A stretch of 39,628 nucleotides of DNA from Rubrivivax sp. (GCA_026125665.1 JAHCKS010000043.1:1-39628); one strand, 5' to 3'; counted from the stretch's first letter, positions 1 through 8,929 are shown. Program-made: numbers and translations. The notes: generated by a model from the sequence alone, not told the origin.

Positions 1-239
1 CGCGCCAGGCCCTGGATCTCGAAGCTGAAGTCGCACTCGAGCGTGTCCTCGTAGTGCTTGCGCTGCGCATCGTTCATGATGTCGTAGACCATGGCGTGCA
101 CCGCCTTGTGGTCCAGCGCTTCGACGTTGATGCGGCGCACGTCGCCGTGCACGCGGATCATCGGCGGCAGCCCCGCCGAGAGGTGAAGGTCCGAGGCCTT
201 GTTCTTGACCGAGAAGGCCAGCAGCTGGGTGATGTCCAT
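1..239 (-). CDS. pilT: Type IV pilus retraction ATPase PilT (5' part only)
   Basis: Reading leftward from the ATG at 239, the protein begins MDITQLLAFSVKNKASDLHL and continues with SAGLPPMIRVHGDVRRI, the characteristic N-terminal PAS-like domain of PilT. PilT is the cytoplasmic hexameric ATPase that depolymerises type IV pili and powers twitching. About 79 codons are visible and the gene runs off the left edge, so the Walker motifs are not seen. It is divergent from yggS with 75 bases between the starts, an arrangement widely conserved in beta- and gammaproteobacteria. No strong Shine-Dalgarno sequence is seen before the start. PilU, a paralogue, is possible but less likely given this N-terminus and the yggS neighbour. 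Confidence 0.93.
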   Translation of the reverse strand, partial: MDITQLLAFSVKNKASDLHLSAGLPPMIRVHGDVRRINVEALDHKAVHAMVYDIMNDAQRKHYEDTLECDFSFEIQGLA

Positions 240-314
240 GCGCGGGGAGTTGCGGCTGCCGAGCGCCCGAGGGGAACTTCCGCAGGGGCGGCAGCCGGTA
301 AGCTTCGAAGGATT

Positions 315-1010
315 ATGGGCAGCATCGGAAGCAACCTGCAAGAAGTGAAGCGGCGCATCGCCGCGGCATGCGCGGCGGCTTCACGCGATGCCAACACCGT
401 CACGCTGCTCGTGGTGAGCAAGACCTTCGGTGCCGATGCGGTGCGCGAGGCGTTCGGTGCCGGCGCCCGGGCGTTCGGCGAGAACTACGTGCAGGAAGCG
501 CTGGCCAAGATGGACGCGCTCGCGGACCTGCGCGGCACGCTCGAGTGGCATCTCATCGGGCCCCTGCAGAGCAACAAGACGCGTCCGGTGGCCGAGGCTT
601 TCGACTGGGTGCATACGGTGGACCGCCTGAAGGTGGCCGAGCGCCTGGCGGCGCAGCGGCCGCCGGGCCTGCCGCCGCTCAACCTGTGCCTGCAAGTGAA
701 TGTGAGCGGCGAAGCCACCAAGAGTGGTGTCGCGCCGGCCGAGCTCCCTTGGCTCGCGGCCGCGGTGGCGGCGCTGCCGCGCGGGCGCGTGCGGTTGCGC
801 GGATTGATGTCGATCCCGGAGCCGGCGCGAGGTGAAGCTGCGCAGCGCCGGCCGCACCGGCAGCTGCGCGAGATGTTCGACGCGCTGCGCGCGCAGGGCC
901 ACGCCCTGGACACGCTGTCGATGGGCATGAGCTCCGACCTCGAGGCCGCGGTGGCCGAAGGCGCGACGCTCGTGCGCGTGGGCAGCGCGATCTTCGGCGT
1001 ACGCGGCTGA
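315..1010 (+). CDS. yggS: YggS/PROSC-type pyridoxal-phosphate homeostasis protein
   Basis: 231-residue protein with the fold-type III PLP-binding barrel signatures: VVSKTFG (the lysine normally carries PLP), AFGENYVQEA, WHLIGPLQSNK, and near the C-terminus LSMGMSSDLEAAVAEGATLVRVGSAIFG. YggS-family proteins have no known catalytic activity; they bind PLP and keep vitamin B6 and amino-acid pools balanced. The reading frame is open from 54, but the ATG at 315 gives the standard family N-terminus and the usual length of about 230. Upstream in-frame codons read through the pilT leader and lack family similarity. It is convergent with the cytochrome gene ending at 1081. Confidence 0.95.
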   Translation: MGSIGSNLQEVKRRIAAACAAASRDANTVTLLVVSKTFGADAVREAFGAGARAFGENYVQEALAKMDALADLRGTLEWHLIGPLQSNKTRPVAEAFDWVHTVDRLKVAERLAAQRPPGLPPLNLCLQVNVSGEATKSGVAPAELPWLAAAVAALPRGRVRLRGLMSIPEPARGEAAQRRPHRQLREMFDALRAQGHALDTLSMGMSSDLEAAVAEGATLVRVGSAIFGVRG

Positions 1011-1029
1011 AGCCGACCGGTCGTCGTCG

Positions 1030-1093
1030 TGCCTCGCGGCGAGGCATGCGCTCGGCGCGTCGTCCCGCCACGCGACGCGCTCAGCGCGTCGCG
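1030..1093. terminator. Two strong hairpins between convergent genes
   Basis: Between the stops of yggS and the cytochrome gene lie a 7-bp perfect stem with a 3-base loop (1030-1036 with 1040-1046) and a perfect 11+1+11 palindrome (1071-1093) that overlaps the cytochrome stop codon. Position suggests bidirectional transcription termination. Neither stem is followed by a T run, so classical intrinsic termination is unproven. Confidence 0.4.
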
Positions 1094-1731
1094 GGCGGCC
1101 GCGGCTCGGGCACGCGGTTCTTCACCGGCGGGATCGTGCGCAGATAGGCATAGATCGACGCCAGGTCGGCATCGGTGAAGTGGTTGTACACGGCGATCGG
1201 CATCGGCGGCAGCACCTCGCGGCCACGACCCATGTGCCTGCCCGTGCGGATGGTCTGCATGAAGTCGCGCAGCGTCCAGTCGCCGAGCCCGGTTTCCGCA
1301 TCGGGCGTGAGGTTGGCCGTGAAGCTCACGCCCCACGGGCCGGCGAAGGCCGTGTTGGTCACGCCGGTGACGACGAGCCACGGTCCTTCGGGCAGCGTCG
1401 GAGCCGGCGGCATCTGCAGCTGCTCGGGGTGGCCGGAGAGCGCACGGCTCATGTCGGGCTCGGGCCCCTTGGGCCCCATGTGCCACGGCGTGTGGCAGTC
1501 GTGGCAGCCGGCGGTGCTCACGAGGTACTTGCCGCGCGCGGCCTGGGCAGACGGTGCCTTCGTCGGCTTGGCCGGCGGCTTGGCCGTGGCGGCGGCCGCA
1601 GCCACCTGCGTCGGCGCGGCGTCGGCGGCCTGCGCCGCCTGCGCGAACACGAGGCCGAACGCAGCAGCCACGGCCACGTACGAAACGGCGGCCGCCGGGC
1701 GGGCGGCAAGGGGTCGGATGGAACGGTTCAT
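1081..1731 (-). CDS. Secreted monoheme c-type cytochrome
   Basis: 216-residue protein with an Ala-rich signal peptide (cleavage probably near FAQAAQA), an Ala/Pro/Lys-rich linker, then one heme c site in STAGCHDCHTPWHMGPKG. The rest resembles cytochrome c subunits that accompany alcohol or aldehyde dehydrogenases and other periplasmic oxidoreductases: NLTPDAETGLGDWTLRDF, IRTGRHMGRGREVLPPMP and YNHFTDADLASIYAYLRTIP are typical of that group. The start codon overlaps the stop of the upstream diheme gene (ATGA, 1728-1731), so the two are almost surely co-translated. Likely role is electron transfer in the periplasm; the partner enzyme is not in this window. Confidence 0.85.
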   Translation of the reverse strand: MNRSIRPLAARPAAAVSYVAVAAAFGLVFAQAAQAADAAPTQVAAAAATAKPPAKPTKAPSAQAARGKYLVSTAGCHDCHTPWHMGPKGPEPDMSRALSGHPEQLQMPPAPTLPEGPWLVVTGVTNTAFAGPWGVSFTANLTPDAETGLGDWTLRDFMQTIRTGRHMGRGREVLPPMPIAVYNHFTDADLASIYAYLRTIPPVKNRVPEPRPPATR

Positions 1732-2855
1732 GGTCGGGCTCTCCTTTCGTGGTCTACAGGGGGCGGGGGTGGGCGGGAAACGGGGTGCATCGCGACCAGC
1801 GGGTCCTGGGCGATCCAGCGGCGCACCAGCGCCAGGCCGTCGGCGTCGGGCACCTGGGTGCCGAGCGGCGGCATCTGCAGCCGCGGCTCGCGCGAGGCCA
1901 TGCGTTGCACGAGCAGGCTGCGCGCCGGGTCGCCGGGGGTGACGATCGCGTCGTGCGCCCCGCTGGCGCCGGGCGTGCGGAAGCGGCTCGTCGCGTTCAG
2001 CGTCGACGCCAGCACCTCGGCGCGGCTGGCCTGCAGGTCCGCCACGCGCTGCGCCAGGGTCAGCTTGAGCGGGACCTGGTTGCCGCTGCGGTTGTGGCAG
2101 TGGCCGCAGTTGGCGTGCAGGTAGCCGAGCGCGGCGCGTTCGGTCAGCGAGTCGGCAGCGATGCGCGGCGGCGTCGCCAGCAGCCGCGGTGGCAGGCCGC
2201 GCAGGCGACGGGTCTCCACGAGCTGGCGCAGGTCGATGCCCGCGGCGGTGCCGGCTCCCGGCTCGGCCTCGGCACGGGCCGGCGAGAGCTGCAGCGCTGC
2301 AAAGCCGAGCACCGGCACGGCGGCGCTCTCGTGGCAGGCGTGGCAATCGGCCACCGACGGCAGCGCGTAGCGGCCGCCTGGCGCGCCGGCCACCGGCCAA
2401 GCCGCGTCGCCGGCGGCCGGCACGAGGTCGGCGTCGGTGCCGTCGGCGTTCCAGGCGTAGGTCGCGAAGATCCAGCGGCCGTCGCGCCGATGCTCGATGT
2501 AGCGCGTCTCCACCGGGCGGCCGTCGACGGCGAATTCCTTCCACAGCTGCGTGCCGCGCGGAAAGCGCCAAGCATCGACGTCACGGGCGTCGATCGCCGC
2601 GCCGGGCGGCAGGCGCAGCCAGCGCCGCTTCGTGGCGCCGTCGGACCACAGCGGGTACTGCGGCGTGAAGGCGATGAGGTCGGCCGCCGGTTGCGGCGGC
2701 GCGGCGCGCTCGGCCCCGCCCGCCGGCACGCCGGCCTGCGCCCGCGCCGACGCGAACAGACCGGTGTCGCTCAGCCGCGCCGGCTGGGCCTGCGCCGCCA
2801 GCGTCGCGAACACCGCGAGCAGGCAAGCCAGCGCTCGACGCACCCCGGCGCCCAT
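1728..2855 (-). CDS. Secreted diheme cytochrome (SO2930-like family)
   Basis: 375-residue protein with an N-terminal signal peptide ending near LAAQAQPA. Two heme-binding motifs are visible: CHACH (in [12 protein letters not shown]) and CGHCH (in [12 protein letters not shown]). The text between, with [38 protein letters not shown] and the C-terminal PPLGTQVPD, matches a family of periplasmic diheme proteins often annotated as SO2930-type. The exact electron partners are unknown. It forms a two-gene unit with the downstream monoheme cytochrome through a 4-base overlap. It lies 28 bases downstream of the NmrA-like gene on the same strand and could be part of a longer transcript. Confidence 0.82.
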   Translation of the reverse strand: MGAGVRRALACLLAVFATLAAQAQPARLSDTGLFASARAQAGVPAGGAERAAPPQPAADLIAFTPQYPLWSDGATKRRWLRLPPGAAIDARDVDAWRFPRGTQLWKEFAVDGRPVETRYIEHRRDGRWIFATYAWNADGTDADLVPAAGDAAWPVAGAPGGRYALPSVADCHACHESAAVPVLGFAALQLSPARAEAEPGAGTAAGIDLRQLVETRRLRGLPPRLLATPPRIAADSLTERAALGYLHANCGHCHNRSGNQVPLKLTLAQRVADLQASRAEVLASTLNATSRFRTPGASGAHDAIVTPGDPARSLLVQRMASREPRLQMPPLGTQVPDADGLALVRRWIAQDPLVAMHPVSRPPPPPVDHERRARP

Positions 2856-2883
2856 CGTCCCGCCTCCGCACCCGCCGAGCGGC

Positions 2884-3873
2884 TCAGTGCACGAGCAGCC
2901 CGGCCTCGTAGGCCGCGGCGCGCCGCTCGATCGGCAGGCGGTGCACGTTCATCGCCAGCCAGGCGTCGAAGCCGAGCAGGCCGGGGTGCAGCTCGCGTGC
3001 CGTGGTGATCGGCCGCATCGCCAGCACCTCCTCGTTGAAGTCGTGCAGGAACTGGAACATGTTGGCCAGTTCGGCCGCGCCGGGCAGCGGCAGCGCCGCC
3101 ACCTCGGCGAAGGCGGGCGAGCGGTGCTGCACCGGCTCGCCGAGCGCACGCGCCAGCGCCGCGGCCATCCGCGCGCCGTCGAGGTAGGCGCCGGCCACGC
3201 CGAGGCGCCGGCCGATCCAGCGCTGCGGGTTGTCGAACAGCGCCAGCACGATCGGCCCGACGTCGGTGACGGACATGCCCGGCAGCGGCCGGTTGCCCAT
3301 CGGCAAGGGGAACACGAGCCGGCCGCTGGCGGCGCGCTGTGGCTGCATGCCCAGGAGCAGCAGGTTCTCCCAGAAGAACGAAGGCACGAGCAGCGTGGTG
3401 GGCACGCCGCGGCGGCGGAACTGGCAGTCGGCGGCGCCCTTGGCATCGAAGGGCGGCACCTTCCAGCGGCCGCGCAGCGTGGGCAGGTGCTCGTCTTCCA
3501 GCGGCACCCAGCGCCTTGTGTCCTCCTGCGTCGACCACACGACATGCGGCACCCGCGCGGCGAGCGCCGCTTCGGCGATGTGCTCGGCCTGCCGCAACTC
3601 GACCTCGGGTGAATGGTGCTCCCAGTACGAAGTGACGGCGAAGAGGCCCTGCACGCCGGTGAAGACGGGCGGCAGCGTCGCCGGCCGGTCCAGGTCGGCC
3701 TGCACCACCTCGGCGCCGGCGCGGCGCAACGCCTGCGCGGCGGCCGAGTGCGGCCGGCGCGTCAGCGCACGGACGGCGAATCGGCCGCTCTCGAGCAACG
3801 CGCGGGCGACCGCGCCACCCTGGGCCCCGGTGGCACCGAGCACGGCGATGACGGGAAGGTTTCGGTCTGGCAT
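2884..3873 (-). CDS. NmrA/HSCARG-like NAD(P)-binding protein
   Basis: 329-residue atypical short-chain dehydrogenase. The dinucleotide-binding motif [17 protein letters not shown] is at residues 10-26, followed by [10 protein letters not shown] and [15 protein letters not shown], the hallmark of NmrA-like proteins. These bind NADP and often act as redox sensors or as reductases; the SDR Tyr-x3-Lys dyad is not evident, which fits a non-catalytic or atypical member. No N-terminal export signal is seen, so it is probably cytoplasmic. GGAG about 9 bases before the ATG is a plausible ribosome-binding site. Function in this organism cannot be deduced from context. Confidence 0.85.
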   Translation of the reverse strand: MPDRNLPVIAVLGATGAQGGAVARALLESGRFAVRALTRRPHSAAAQALRRAGAEVVQADLDRPATLPPVFTGVQGLFAVTSYWEHHSPEVELRQAEHIAEAALAARVPHVVWSTQEDTRRWVPLEDEHLPTLRGRWKVPPFDAKGAADCQFRRRGVPTTLLVPSFFWENLLLLGMQPQRAASGRLVFPLPMGNRPLPGMSVTDVGPIVLALFDNPQRWIGRRLGVAGAYLDGARMAAALARALGEPVQHRSPAFAEVAALPLPGAAELANMFQFLHDFNEEVLAMRPITTARELHPGLLGFDAWLAMNVHRLPIERRAAAYEAGLLVH

Positions 3874-3982
3874 GGCGGCGGCTCCGGTCGAGGCGTGATG
3901 ACGACGGGGGTCATCGTGCCGACCCGGGCGCGGCCGGGCATCGCCTCATGGAGCCATCGGAGCCGGCGCGACGGGCCATCGG

Positions 3983-4019
3983 GGCGGGCCATGCCATGGC
4001 CCGCCGGGGCATGCCCGGC
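3983..4019. repeat. Overlapping palindromes in a 340-bp intergenic stretch
   Basis: The gap 3874-4213 holds no convincing gene. At 3983-4005 there is a perfect 11+1+11 palindrome (arms GGCGGGCCATG and its complement), and at 4003-4019 a 6-bp stem with a 5-base loop shares its edge. The two structures compete for the same bases. Role unknown; it could be an operator for the leftward NmrA gene starting at 3873 or a termination/attenuation signal after cnoX. Confidence 0.5.
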
Positions 4020-4129
4020 GGCTCGCACGGCGACGGCGGCCGGGCGACGGCGGCGAGGTCCGCTGCGGCGGCGCGGCGCGGGACGGATGCCGGGTCGGAA
4101 CGGCGCCCGCGACGCAGGCGCCCTGGAGG

Positions 4130-4217
4130 CGCCTAGGGCCTAGGCGTCGTGGCGCGCCTTGCCCTGCGCGCTGCCAGACCCGTTCGCACTGGCATTCGTA
4201 GTGTGAACAGGCCCTAG
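4130..4217. repeat. Inverted-repeat-bounded intergenic element at the cnoX stop
   Basis: CTAGGGCC (4133-4140) and its complement GGCCCTAG (4210-4217) bracket about 70 bases. The left end also forms CGCCTAGG-G-CCTAGGCG (4130-4146). Inside, GTTCGCACT (4182-4190) pairs with AGTGTGAAC (4200-4208) over a 9-base loop, the one non-Watson-Crick position being a G-U pair in plus-strand RNA. The right terminal repeat contains the stop codon of cnoX. The layout resembles a small palindromic repeat unit (REP-like) inserted at the 3' end of cnoX, but no second copy occurs in this window. Confidence 0.5.
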
Positions 4218-5239
4218 TTCAGGTACATGCCCAGGTAGCGCCGGCCGCGGCTGACGGCCTCGGCGTCGGGGCAGACGCCGAACCACTCGACGAGCTGCTT
4301 GCGGGCACGCTCGCGCCAGCCTTCGGGCTCGGTGCTCTTGTCGCGCAGCACCACCTCGAGGAGCTGGTCGAAGGCGGCGTTGAAGTCGCCGCCGTGCACG
4401 AGCAGCGCGGCGAGGCCGAAACGGGCCTCGAAGTCCCTGGCATTGGCGGCGATGCGCGCCTCGAACTCCTTGGCGCTGCCCGGCGGCTTGTTCCGCGCCA
4501 GCTGGATGCGCTTGAGCAGCGCCGGCTGCCGGTCGCCGCGCGCGTCTGCGGGAACGCGTTCGAGCAGCTTGGCGGCGGCGTCGAGCTCGCCGCGGGCGAT
4601 CCAGCGCTCGGCCAGGTCCATCTGCGTCGGCGCGTGCCCCGGTTCCGCCGCCAGTGCCTCCTGCAGCAGCGCCTCGGCCTCGGCCGGGTCGGTGGCCTCG
4701 GCGGCGGCCTTGCGCAGGTCTTCCAGCGGCGAGCCGGGTGGGCCGAGCTGCGCCAGGTGCTTGTCGAGGAACTGCCGGATCTGCCCCTCGGGCAGCGCGC
4801 CGACGAACTGGTCCACCGGCCGACCGCCGATGAACAGCACGACGAGCGGGATCGAGCGGATGCGCAGCGCCGCCGAGATGTTGGGCGCCTCGTCGGTGTT
4901 GATCTTGGCCAGCAGCACGCGGCCGCCGAGGCCCTTGACCACCTTCTCGAGCACCGGCCCGAGCGAGCGGCACGGGCCGCACCACGGCGCCCAGCAGTCG
5001 AGCAGCACCGGCACGTCGAGCGAAGTCTCGAGCACGCGCGCCTCGAAGTCGGCTTCGGTGACGTCGAAGACGAGCTCCTCGGGCGCGGGCGGGGCAGCGG
5101 CGCCCCCCGGCCCCAAGGCGGCCGGGGCGCCATGGCCGGCCGGTGCGGCCGAGGCAGCGGCAACGCCGCCCGGTGGCTGGCTGCCGGCGGTGTAGGGGTC
5201 GTAGGCGGCGAAGGGGTTGCGGGGGTTCGAAGCGCTCAT
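4214..5239 (-). CDS. cnoX: Thioredoxin-TPR co-chaperone CnoX (YbbN-like)
   Basis: 341-residue protein: a low-complexity Ala/Pro/Gly N-terminus (1-55), a thioredoxin domain with WCGPC at 86-90, and a C-terminal helical TPR-like half ending FGLAALLVHGGDFNAAFDQLLE ... RRYLGMYLN. This is the CnoX/YbbN architecture; in E. coli CnoX is a holdase that protects proteins from chlorine stress and passes them to GroEL and DnaK. Here both cysteines of the motif are present, unlike E. coli, so a redox activity is possible, as reported for other CnoX proteins. I choose the ATG at 5239 rather than 5248 because a -10-like CAAAAT overlaps the upstream codon and sits 7 bases before 5239. Confidence 0.9.
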   Translation of the reverse strand: MSASNPRNPFAAYDPYTAGSQPPGGVAAASAAPAGHGAPAALGPGGAAAPPAPEELVFDVTEADFEARVLETSLDVPVLLDCWAPWCGPCRSLGPVLEKVVKGLGGRVLLAKINTDEAPNISAALRIRSIPLVVLFIGGRPVDQFVGALPEGQIRQFLDKHLAQLGPPGSPLEDLRKAAAEATDPAEAEALLQEALAAEPGHAPTQMDLAERWIARGELDAAAKLLERVPADARGDRQPALLKRIQLARNKPPGSAKEFEARIAANARDFEARFGLAALLVHGGDFNAAFDQLLEVVLRDKSTEPEGWRERARKQLVEWFGVCPDAEAVSRGRRYLGMYLN

Positions 5240-5246
5240 GGATCGC

Positions 5247-5252
5247 ATTTTG
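5247..5252 (-). promoter_or_regulatory. -10-like CAAAAT before cnoX
   Basis: CAAAAT on the minus strand lies 7 bases before the chosen ATG, which places the predicted transcription start at or next to the start codon. There is no Shine-Dalgarno sequence, so a leaderless mRNA is likely. No good -35 is visible. Confidence 0.4.
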
Positions 5253-5319
5253 GGGCGAGCCGCCGCGGTGCAACGGCTGCCGGCGCCAAGAGCCCCGGCG
5301 CGCGGAGATCAGGCCACGG

Positions 5320-5562
5320 TCAGGCTGCGAACGGCAGCGCCCGGTGTCGCTTGCCGGTGAGCCGCGCCACCGCGTTGGCCCAGGGCTCGCGCATGCCCTC
5401 GGTGGTGGTGACGTCCACGCCCTTTTGAACCATGAAGGCCTCGAACGGGCTGCCGGTGAGGATGCTCTGGCTGACGATGCGGTGATCCCACGCGAGCAGC
5501 AGTTCCTGACGCGGGCCGGCGGCCCTGGTCGCGGCCGGCCGGGGCGAGGGTTGCCGACCTCC
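5320..5562 (-). pseudogene. Possible gene remnant downstream of gdhA
   Basis: In the 320-base gap between gdhA and cnoX, the minus strand is open for 80 codons directly after, and in frame with, the gdhA stop. Its second part reads like a real protein (QELLLAWDHRIVSQSIL, TGSPFEAFMVQKGVDVTT, TEGMREPWANAVARLTG) and stops at 5320-5322. A good AGGAGGT sits just after the gdhA stop, but no ATG, GTG or TTG follows at a usable distance; the first ATG is at MVQKGV. It may be a 5'-truncated remnant, a gene with an unusual start, or chance. I do not recognise the family. Confidence 0.35.
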
Positions 5563-6840
5563 TCAGGGATACAGCCCGCGCTCCTCGCGCGCCGCGAGGA
5601 TGCGCTCGCACGCCACCGCGAAGGTGGCGGTGCGCAGCGTGATCTTGTGGCGGTCGGCCGTGTCCCAGATCTTGCGCAGCGCGTCGACCATGATCTTGTC
5701 CAGGCGCACGTTGATCTCGTCCTCGGTCCAGAAGAACGAGCTGAAGTCCTGCACCCACTCGAAGTAGCTCACCGTCACGCCGCCGGCGTTGCAGATGACG
5801 TCGGGCACGACGAGGATGCCGCGCTCGGCGAGGATGTCGTCGGCGGCCGTGTGCGTGGGACCGTTGGCGCCTTCGAGCACGAGCTTCGTCTTCAGCTTCT
5901 TCGCGCGCGCCACGTCGATCTGCCCCTCCAGCGCGGCCGGGATGACGATGTCGGTCTCCAGGTTCCAGAACTCCTCGGCGCCGATCGTCTCGGCCCCCTT
6001 GAAGCCCGCGAGCGCGCCGGTGGCGCGGATGTGCGGCATCAGCTCGGCGAGGTCGAGGCCGCCGGCGTTGTGGATCGTGCAGCTGTGGTCCTGCGCGGCG
6101 ACGATGCGGCTGCCGGCCTGGTGGAACAGCTCGGCGGCGGAGCTGCCGACGTTGCCGAAGCCCTGCACCGCGACGCGCGCCCCTTCGAGCTTCAGGTTCA
6201 GGCGCCGGGCGGCCTCGCGCCCGGTAACGAAGACCCCGCGCCCGGTGGCCTTGACGCGGCCGAGGCTGCCGCCGAGGTGGATCGGCTTGCCGGTGACGAC
6301 GCCGGTGGCGGTGGCGCCGACGTTCATCGAATACGTATCCATCATCCAGGCCATGATCTGCGCGTTCGTGTTCACGTCCGGCGCGGGGATGTCCTGGTTC
6401 GGGCCGATGATGATGCCGATCTCGCTCGTGTAGCGGCGCGTCAGCTTCTCCAGCTCCTTCTGCGACAGCTTCTTCGGGTCGACACGGATGCCGCCCTTCG
6501 CGCCGCCGTACGGCAGGCCGACGGCGGCGTTCTTGATGCTCATCCACGCCGCCAGCGCCATCACCTCCTCGAGCGTGACGTCGGGGTGGTAGCGCACGCC
6601 GCCCTTGCCCGGGCCGCGCGTCAGGCTGTGCTGCACGCGGAAACCCTCGTAGTGACCGATGCTGCCGTCGTCCATCTCGATCGGCACGTCGACGATCAGG
6701 CTGCGCTTCGGGCGGCGCAGCGTTTCGGCCCAGCGCGCCAGCGGGCCGAGATACGGCACGACGCGCTCGACCTGCTCGAGGTAGGTGCCCCAGGGACTTT
6801 CGGGCGTGGGTTGGACGTAGGAGAGGTGGCTCGAGCTCAT
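5563..6840 (-). CDS. gdhA: Glutamate dehydrogenase (Glu/Leu/Phe/Val family)
   Basis: 425-residue enzyme interconverting glutamate and 2-oxoglutarate plus ammonia. Substrate-binding text [18 protein letters not shown] and the catalytic-lysine motif [10 protein letters not shown] are intact, followed by [20 protein letters not shown] and the Rossmann motif [13 protein letters not shown]; the C-terminus EERGLYP is normal for the family. Length fits the 45-kDa hexameric class; NAD or NADP preference cannot be read safely. AAAGG lies about 8 bases before the ATG at 6840. The reading frame is open far upstream, but residues before [18 protein letters not shown] do not belong to the family. It is divergent from proC. 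Confidence 0.95.
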   Translation of the reverse strand: MSSSHLSYVQPTPESPWGTYLEQVERVVPYLGPLARWAETLRRPKRSLIVDVPIEMDDGSIGHYEGFRVQHSLTRGPGKGGVRYHPDVTLEEVMALAAWMSIKNAAVGLPYGGAKGGIRVDPKKLSQKELEKLTRRYTSEIGIIIGPNQDIPAPDVNTNAQIMAWMMDTYSMNVGATATGVVTGKPIHLGGSLGRVKATGRGVFVTGREAARRLNLKLEGARVAVQGFGNVGSSAAELFHQAGSRIVAAQDHSCTIHNAGGLDLAELMPHIRATGALAGFKGAETIGAEEFWNLETDIVIPAALEGQIDVARAKKLKTKLVLEGANGPTHTAADDILAERGILVVPDVICNAGGVTVSYFEWVQDFSSFFWTEDEINVRLDKIMVDALRKIWDTADRHKITLRTATFAVACERILAAREERGLYP

Positions 6841-7068
6841 CGTGTGGGCCTTTGGTGGTGGTCGTCTGACGGTGGTGCGTGACGGGGTCTCGGCCCGCCC
6901 CACGGGATCGCCGCGCGCGGGATGGGCGACTGCGCGCACGCCTGACGGCCGTCGTGCCTGCACGCGCCGGGCGCGCGTTGTCGCCGCGAGGCGGGCACTG
7001 TAGCGGCGCGCCGGCCGCTTGTGGGTACGCCGCAGCCGTGCTGCCATGCCGCGTTTGCATGGGCTGGC

Positions 7069-7074
7069 TACACT
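7069..7074 (+). promoter_or_regulatory. -10-like TACACT before proC
   Basis: TACACT ends exactly 6 bases before the proC ATG at 7081 and no ribosome-binding site is present, which fits leaderless transcription. No clear -35. The remaining gdhA-proC spacer (6841-7068) is GC-rich with one hairpin (7002-7007 with 7014-7019) and nothing else obvious. Confidence 0.4.
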
Positions 7075-7080
7075 GCCCGC

Positions 7081-7971
7081 ATGCCCGCGCCAGAACGTCC
7101 GGCCCCGCCCGCGGCGGGTCCGCTGCCCGCGCGCCGCGACGACACCGTGGCCTTCGTCGGCGGTGGCCACATGGCCTCGGCGCTGATCGGCGGCCTGCTC
7201 GCCGCCGAACGCGGCTCCGACGCGCGTGCCCGCGTCATCGTCGTCGACCCGCTGGCCGAGCAGCGCGACAAGCTCGCGCGCAACTTCGGCGTCGCGGCCC
7301 TGGCGGCAGCCGATGCCCGCCTGGCGGCGGCCGGCACCGTGGTGTGGGCGGTCAAGCCGCAGTCGTTCGCCGAGGCCGTGGCCCCTTGCGCCGCGTTCGT
7401 GCGCGGGGCGTTGCAGCTGTCGGTGATGGCCGGCATCCGCAGCGCGGCCATCGCCCGTGCCCTTGGCCTCGACGAGGCCGAGGCCGCCGTGGTGCGCGCC
7501 ATGCCCAACACGCCCGCCCTGATCGGCCGCGGCATCGCCGGCCTGCATGCCACGCCGGCCGTGCGCCCCGAGCAGCGTGCCCGCGTCGAGGCCCTGCTCG
7601 CGCCCACCGGCGCGACGCTGTGGCTGCCGCACGAGCGCGACCTCGACGCCGTGACGGCGCTGTCGGGATCGGGCCCAGCCTACGTCTTCTACCTGCTCGA
7701 GGCGATGATGGAGGCGGGCGTGCAGATGGGCCTGGCCGCGGCGCAGGCGCGCCAGCTCGCCATCGCCACCTTCGACGGCGCGGCCGAGCTGGCCCGCCGC
7801 TCGAGCGAGCCGCCGCAGGCCCTGCGCGCGCAGGTCACTTCGAAGGGCGGCACGACCCATGCCGCCATCACGTCGCTCGATGCCGACGGCGTGAAGGCCG
7901 CGTTCGTGAAGGCGCTGCGCGCCGCCGAGCGCCGGGCGCAGGAGATGGGCGACGAGTTCGGCCGTGCCTGA
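7081..7971 (+). CDS. proC: Pyrroline-5-carboxylate reductase
   Basis: 296-residue NADPH-dependent enzyme for the last step of proline synthesis. The Rossmann motif [18 protein letters not shown] is preceded by a short Pro/Ala-rich extension of about 20 residues. Further family motifs are [35 protein letters not shown], the active-site segment [18 protein letters not shown] and the C-terminal [11 protein letters not shown]. All key parts are present and the length is slightly above the usual 270 because of the extension. The frame is open from 7021, but the -10-like element six bases before the ATG at 7081 supports that start. It is convergent with ubiA. Confidence 0.96.
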   Translation: MPAPERPAPPAAGPLPARRDDTVAFVGGGHMASALIGGLLAAERGSDARARVIVVDPLAEQRDKLARNFGVAALAAADARLAAAGTVVWAVKPQSFAEAVAPCAAFVRGALQLSVMAGIRSAAIARALGLDEAEAAVVRAMPNTPALIGRGIAGLHATPAVRPEQRARVEALLAPTGATLWLPHERDLDAVTALSGSGPAYVFYLLEAMMEAGVQMGLAAAQARQLAIATFDGAAELARRSSEPPQALRAQVTSKGGTTHAAITSLDADGVKAAFVKALRAAERRAQEMGDEFGRA

Positions 7972-7993
7972 ACGACCGCCCTGAACGACCGCC
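7968..7993. repeat. 13-bp tandem duplication at the proC stop
   Basis: CTGAACGACCGCC occurs twice back to back, the first copy holding the proC stop codon TGA. It lies in the short gap between convergent proC and ubiA. Probably a recent slippage duplication. Confidence 0.8.
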
Positions 7994-8014
7994 CGAGGCG
8001 CGGCGGCTCGCCCG

Positions 8015-8923
8015 CTACCGCAGGGCCAGGTCGAGCGCCGTGCCCGCGAAGATCGCGAAGCCGAGCCAGTGGTTCAGGCGGAAGGCCTTGAAGCAGCCCT
8101 CGCGCGTGCGGCCGCGGATCAGCGTGTAGTGCCAGGCCGCCTGCGCCGCCGCCGCGGCGATGCCGGCGAGGAACCAGCCGCCCAGCCCGAGCAGGCGGCC
8201 CAGCGCCGCCCAGCCCGCCAGGTGGATGCCGTAGAAGGCCATCACCGCCGCCACGTCGAAGCGGCCGAGCGTGATGGCCGAAGTCTTCATGCCGATGCGC
8301 AGGTCGTCGTCGCGGTCGACCATCGCGTACTCGGTGTCGTAGGCGAGCACCCAGAACAGGTTGGCGCCGAGCAGCCACCAGGCATGCGGCGGCACGGCCT
8401 CGGCGACGGCGGCGAGCCGCCACTCGCTGCCGCCGAGTGCCGCGGCGAAGGCCATCGGGATGCCGAAGCTGAACGCCACGCCGAGCACCGCCTGCGGCAT
8501 CGACACGAAACGCTTGGCGTAAGGGTAGGCCAGCGTGACGGCCAGCGCCGCGAAGCTGAGCAGGATGGCCGCCGGGTTGGTGGTCAGCACCAGCGCGAAG
8601 GCGGCCAGCGCCAGGCCGGCGCCGAGCACGAGCGCCTCGCGCACGGTGACGGCGCCGCTCGTCACCGGCCGCTGCGCGGTGCGCTTGACGTGCCGGTCGA
8701 ACTCGCGGTCGGCCACGTCGTTGACGCAGCAGCCGGCGCTGCGCATCAGCACCGTCCCGGCGACGAAGACGACGAAGAGGTGCCAGCCCGGCCAACCGTC
8801 GGCGGCGATCCACAGCGCCGAGAGCGTGGGCCACAGCAGCAGCAGCCAGCCGGCCGGGCGGTCCCAGCGGATCAGGTCGAGGTAGAGCGCGAAGCGCGGG
8901 CGCGCCAGCGCCGACGGGGCCAT
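8015..8923 (-). CDS. ubiA: 4-hydroxybenzoate polyprenyltransferase
   Basis: 302-residue integral membrane enzyme that attaches the polyprenyl tail to 4-hydroxybenzoate in ubiquinone synthesis. Both Asp-rich motifs that hold Mg-pyrophosphate are present: [15 protein letters not shown] and [12 protein letters not shown]. Several hydrophobic helices follow the family pattern ([31 protein letters not shown] and others). The substrate-site text [10 protein letters not shown] is intact and length is typical. No Shine-Dalgarno sequence; a -10-like CATAAT lies exactly six bases before the ATG. Convergent with proC, 43 bases apart. Confidence 0.96.
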   Translation of the reverse strand: MAPSALARPRFALYLDLIRWDRPAGWLLLLWPTLSALWIAADGWPGWHLFVVFVAGTVLMRSAGCCVNDVADREFDRHVKRTAQRPVTSGAVTVREALVLGAGLALAAFALVLTTNPAAILLSFAALAVTLAYPYAKRFVSMPQAVLGVAFSFGIPMAFAAALGGSEWRLAAVAEAVPPHAWWLLGANLFWVLAYDTEYAMVDRDDDLRIGMKTSAITLGRFDVAAVMAFYGIHLAGWAALGRLLGLGGWFLAGIAAAAAQAAWHYTLIRGRTREGCFKAFRLNHWLGFAIFAGTALDLALR

Positions 8924-8929
8924 CGGGGA

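Noticed and set aside
1030-1093. Firm intrinsic terminator call
   Set aside because: Stems are strong but no T tract follows on either strand, so it is listed only at low confidence.
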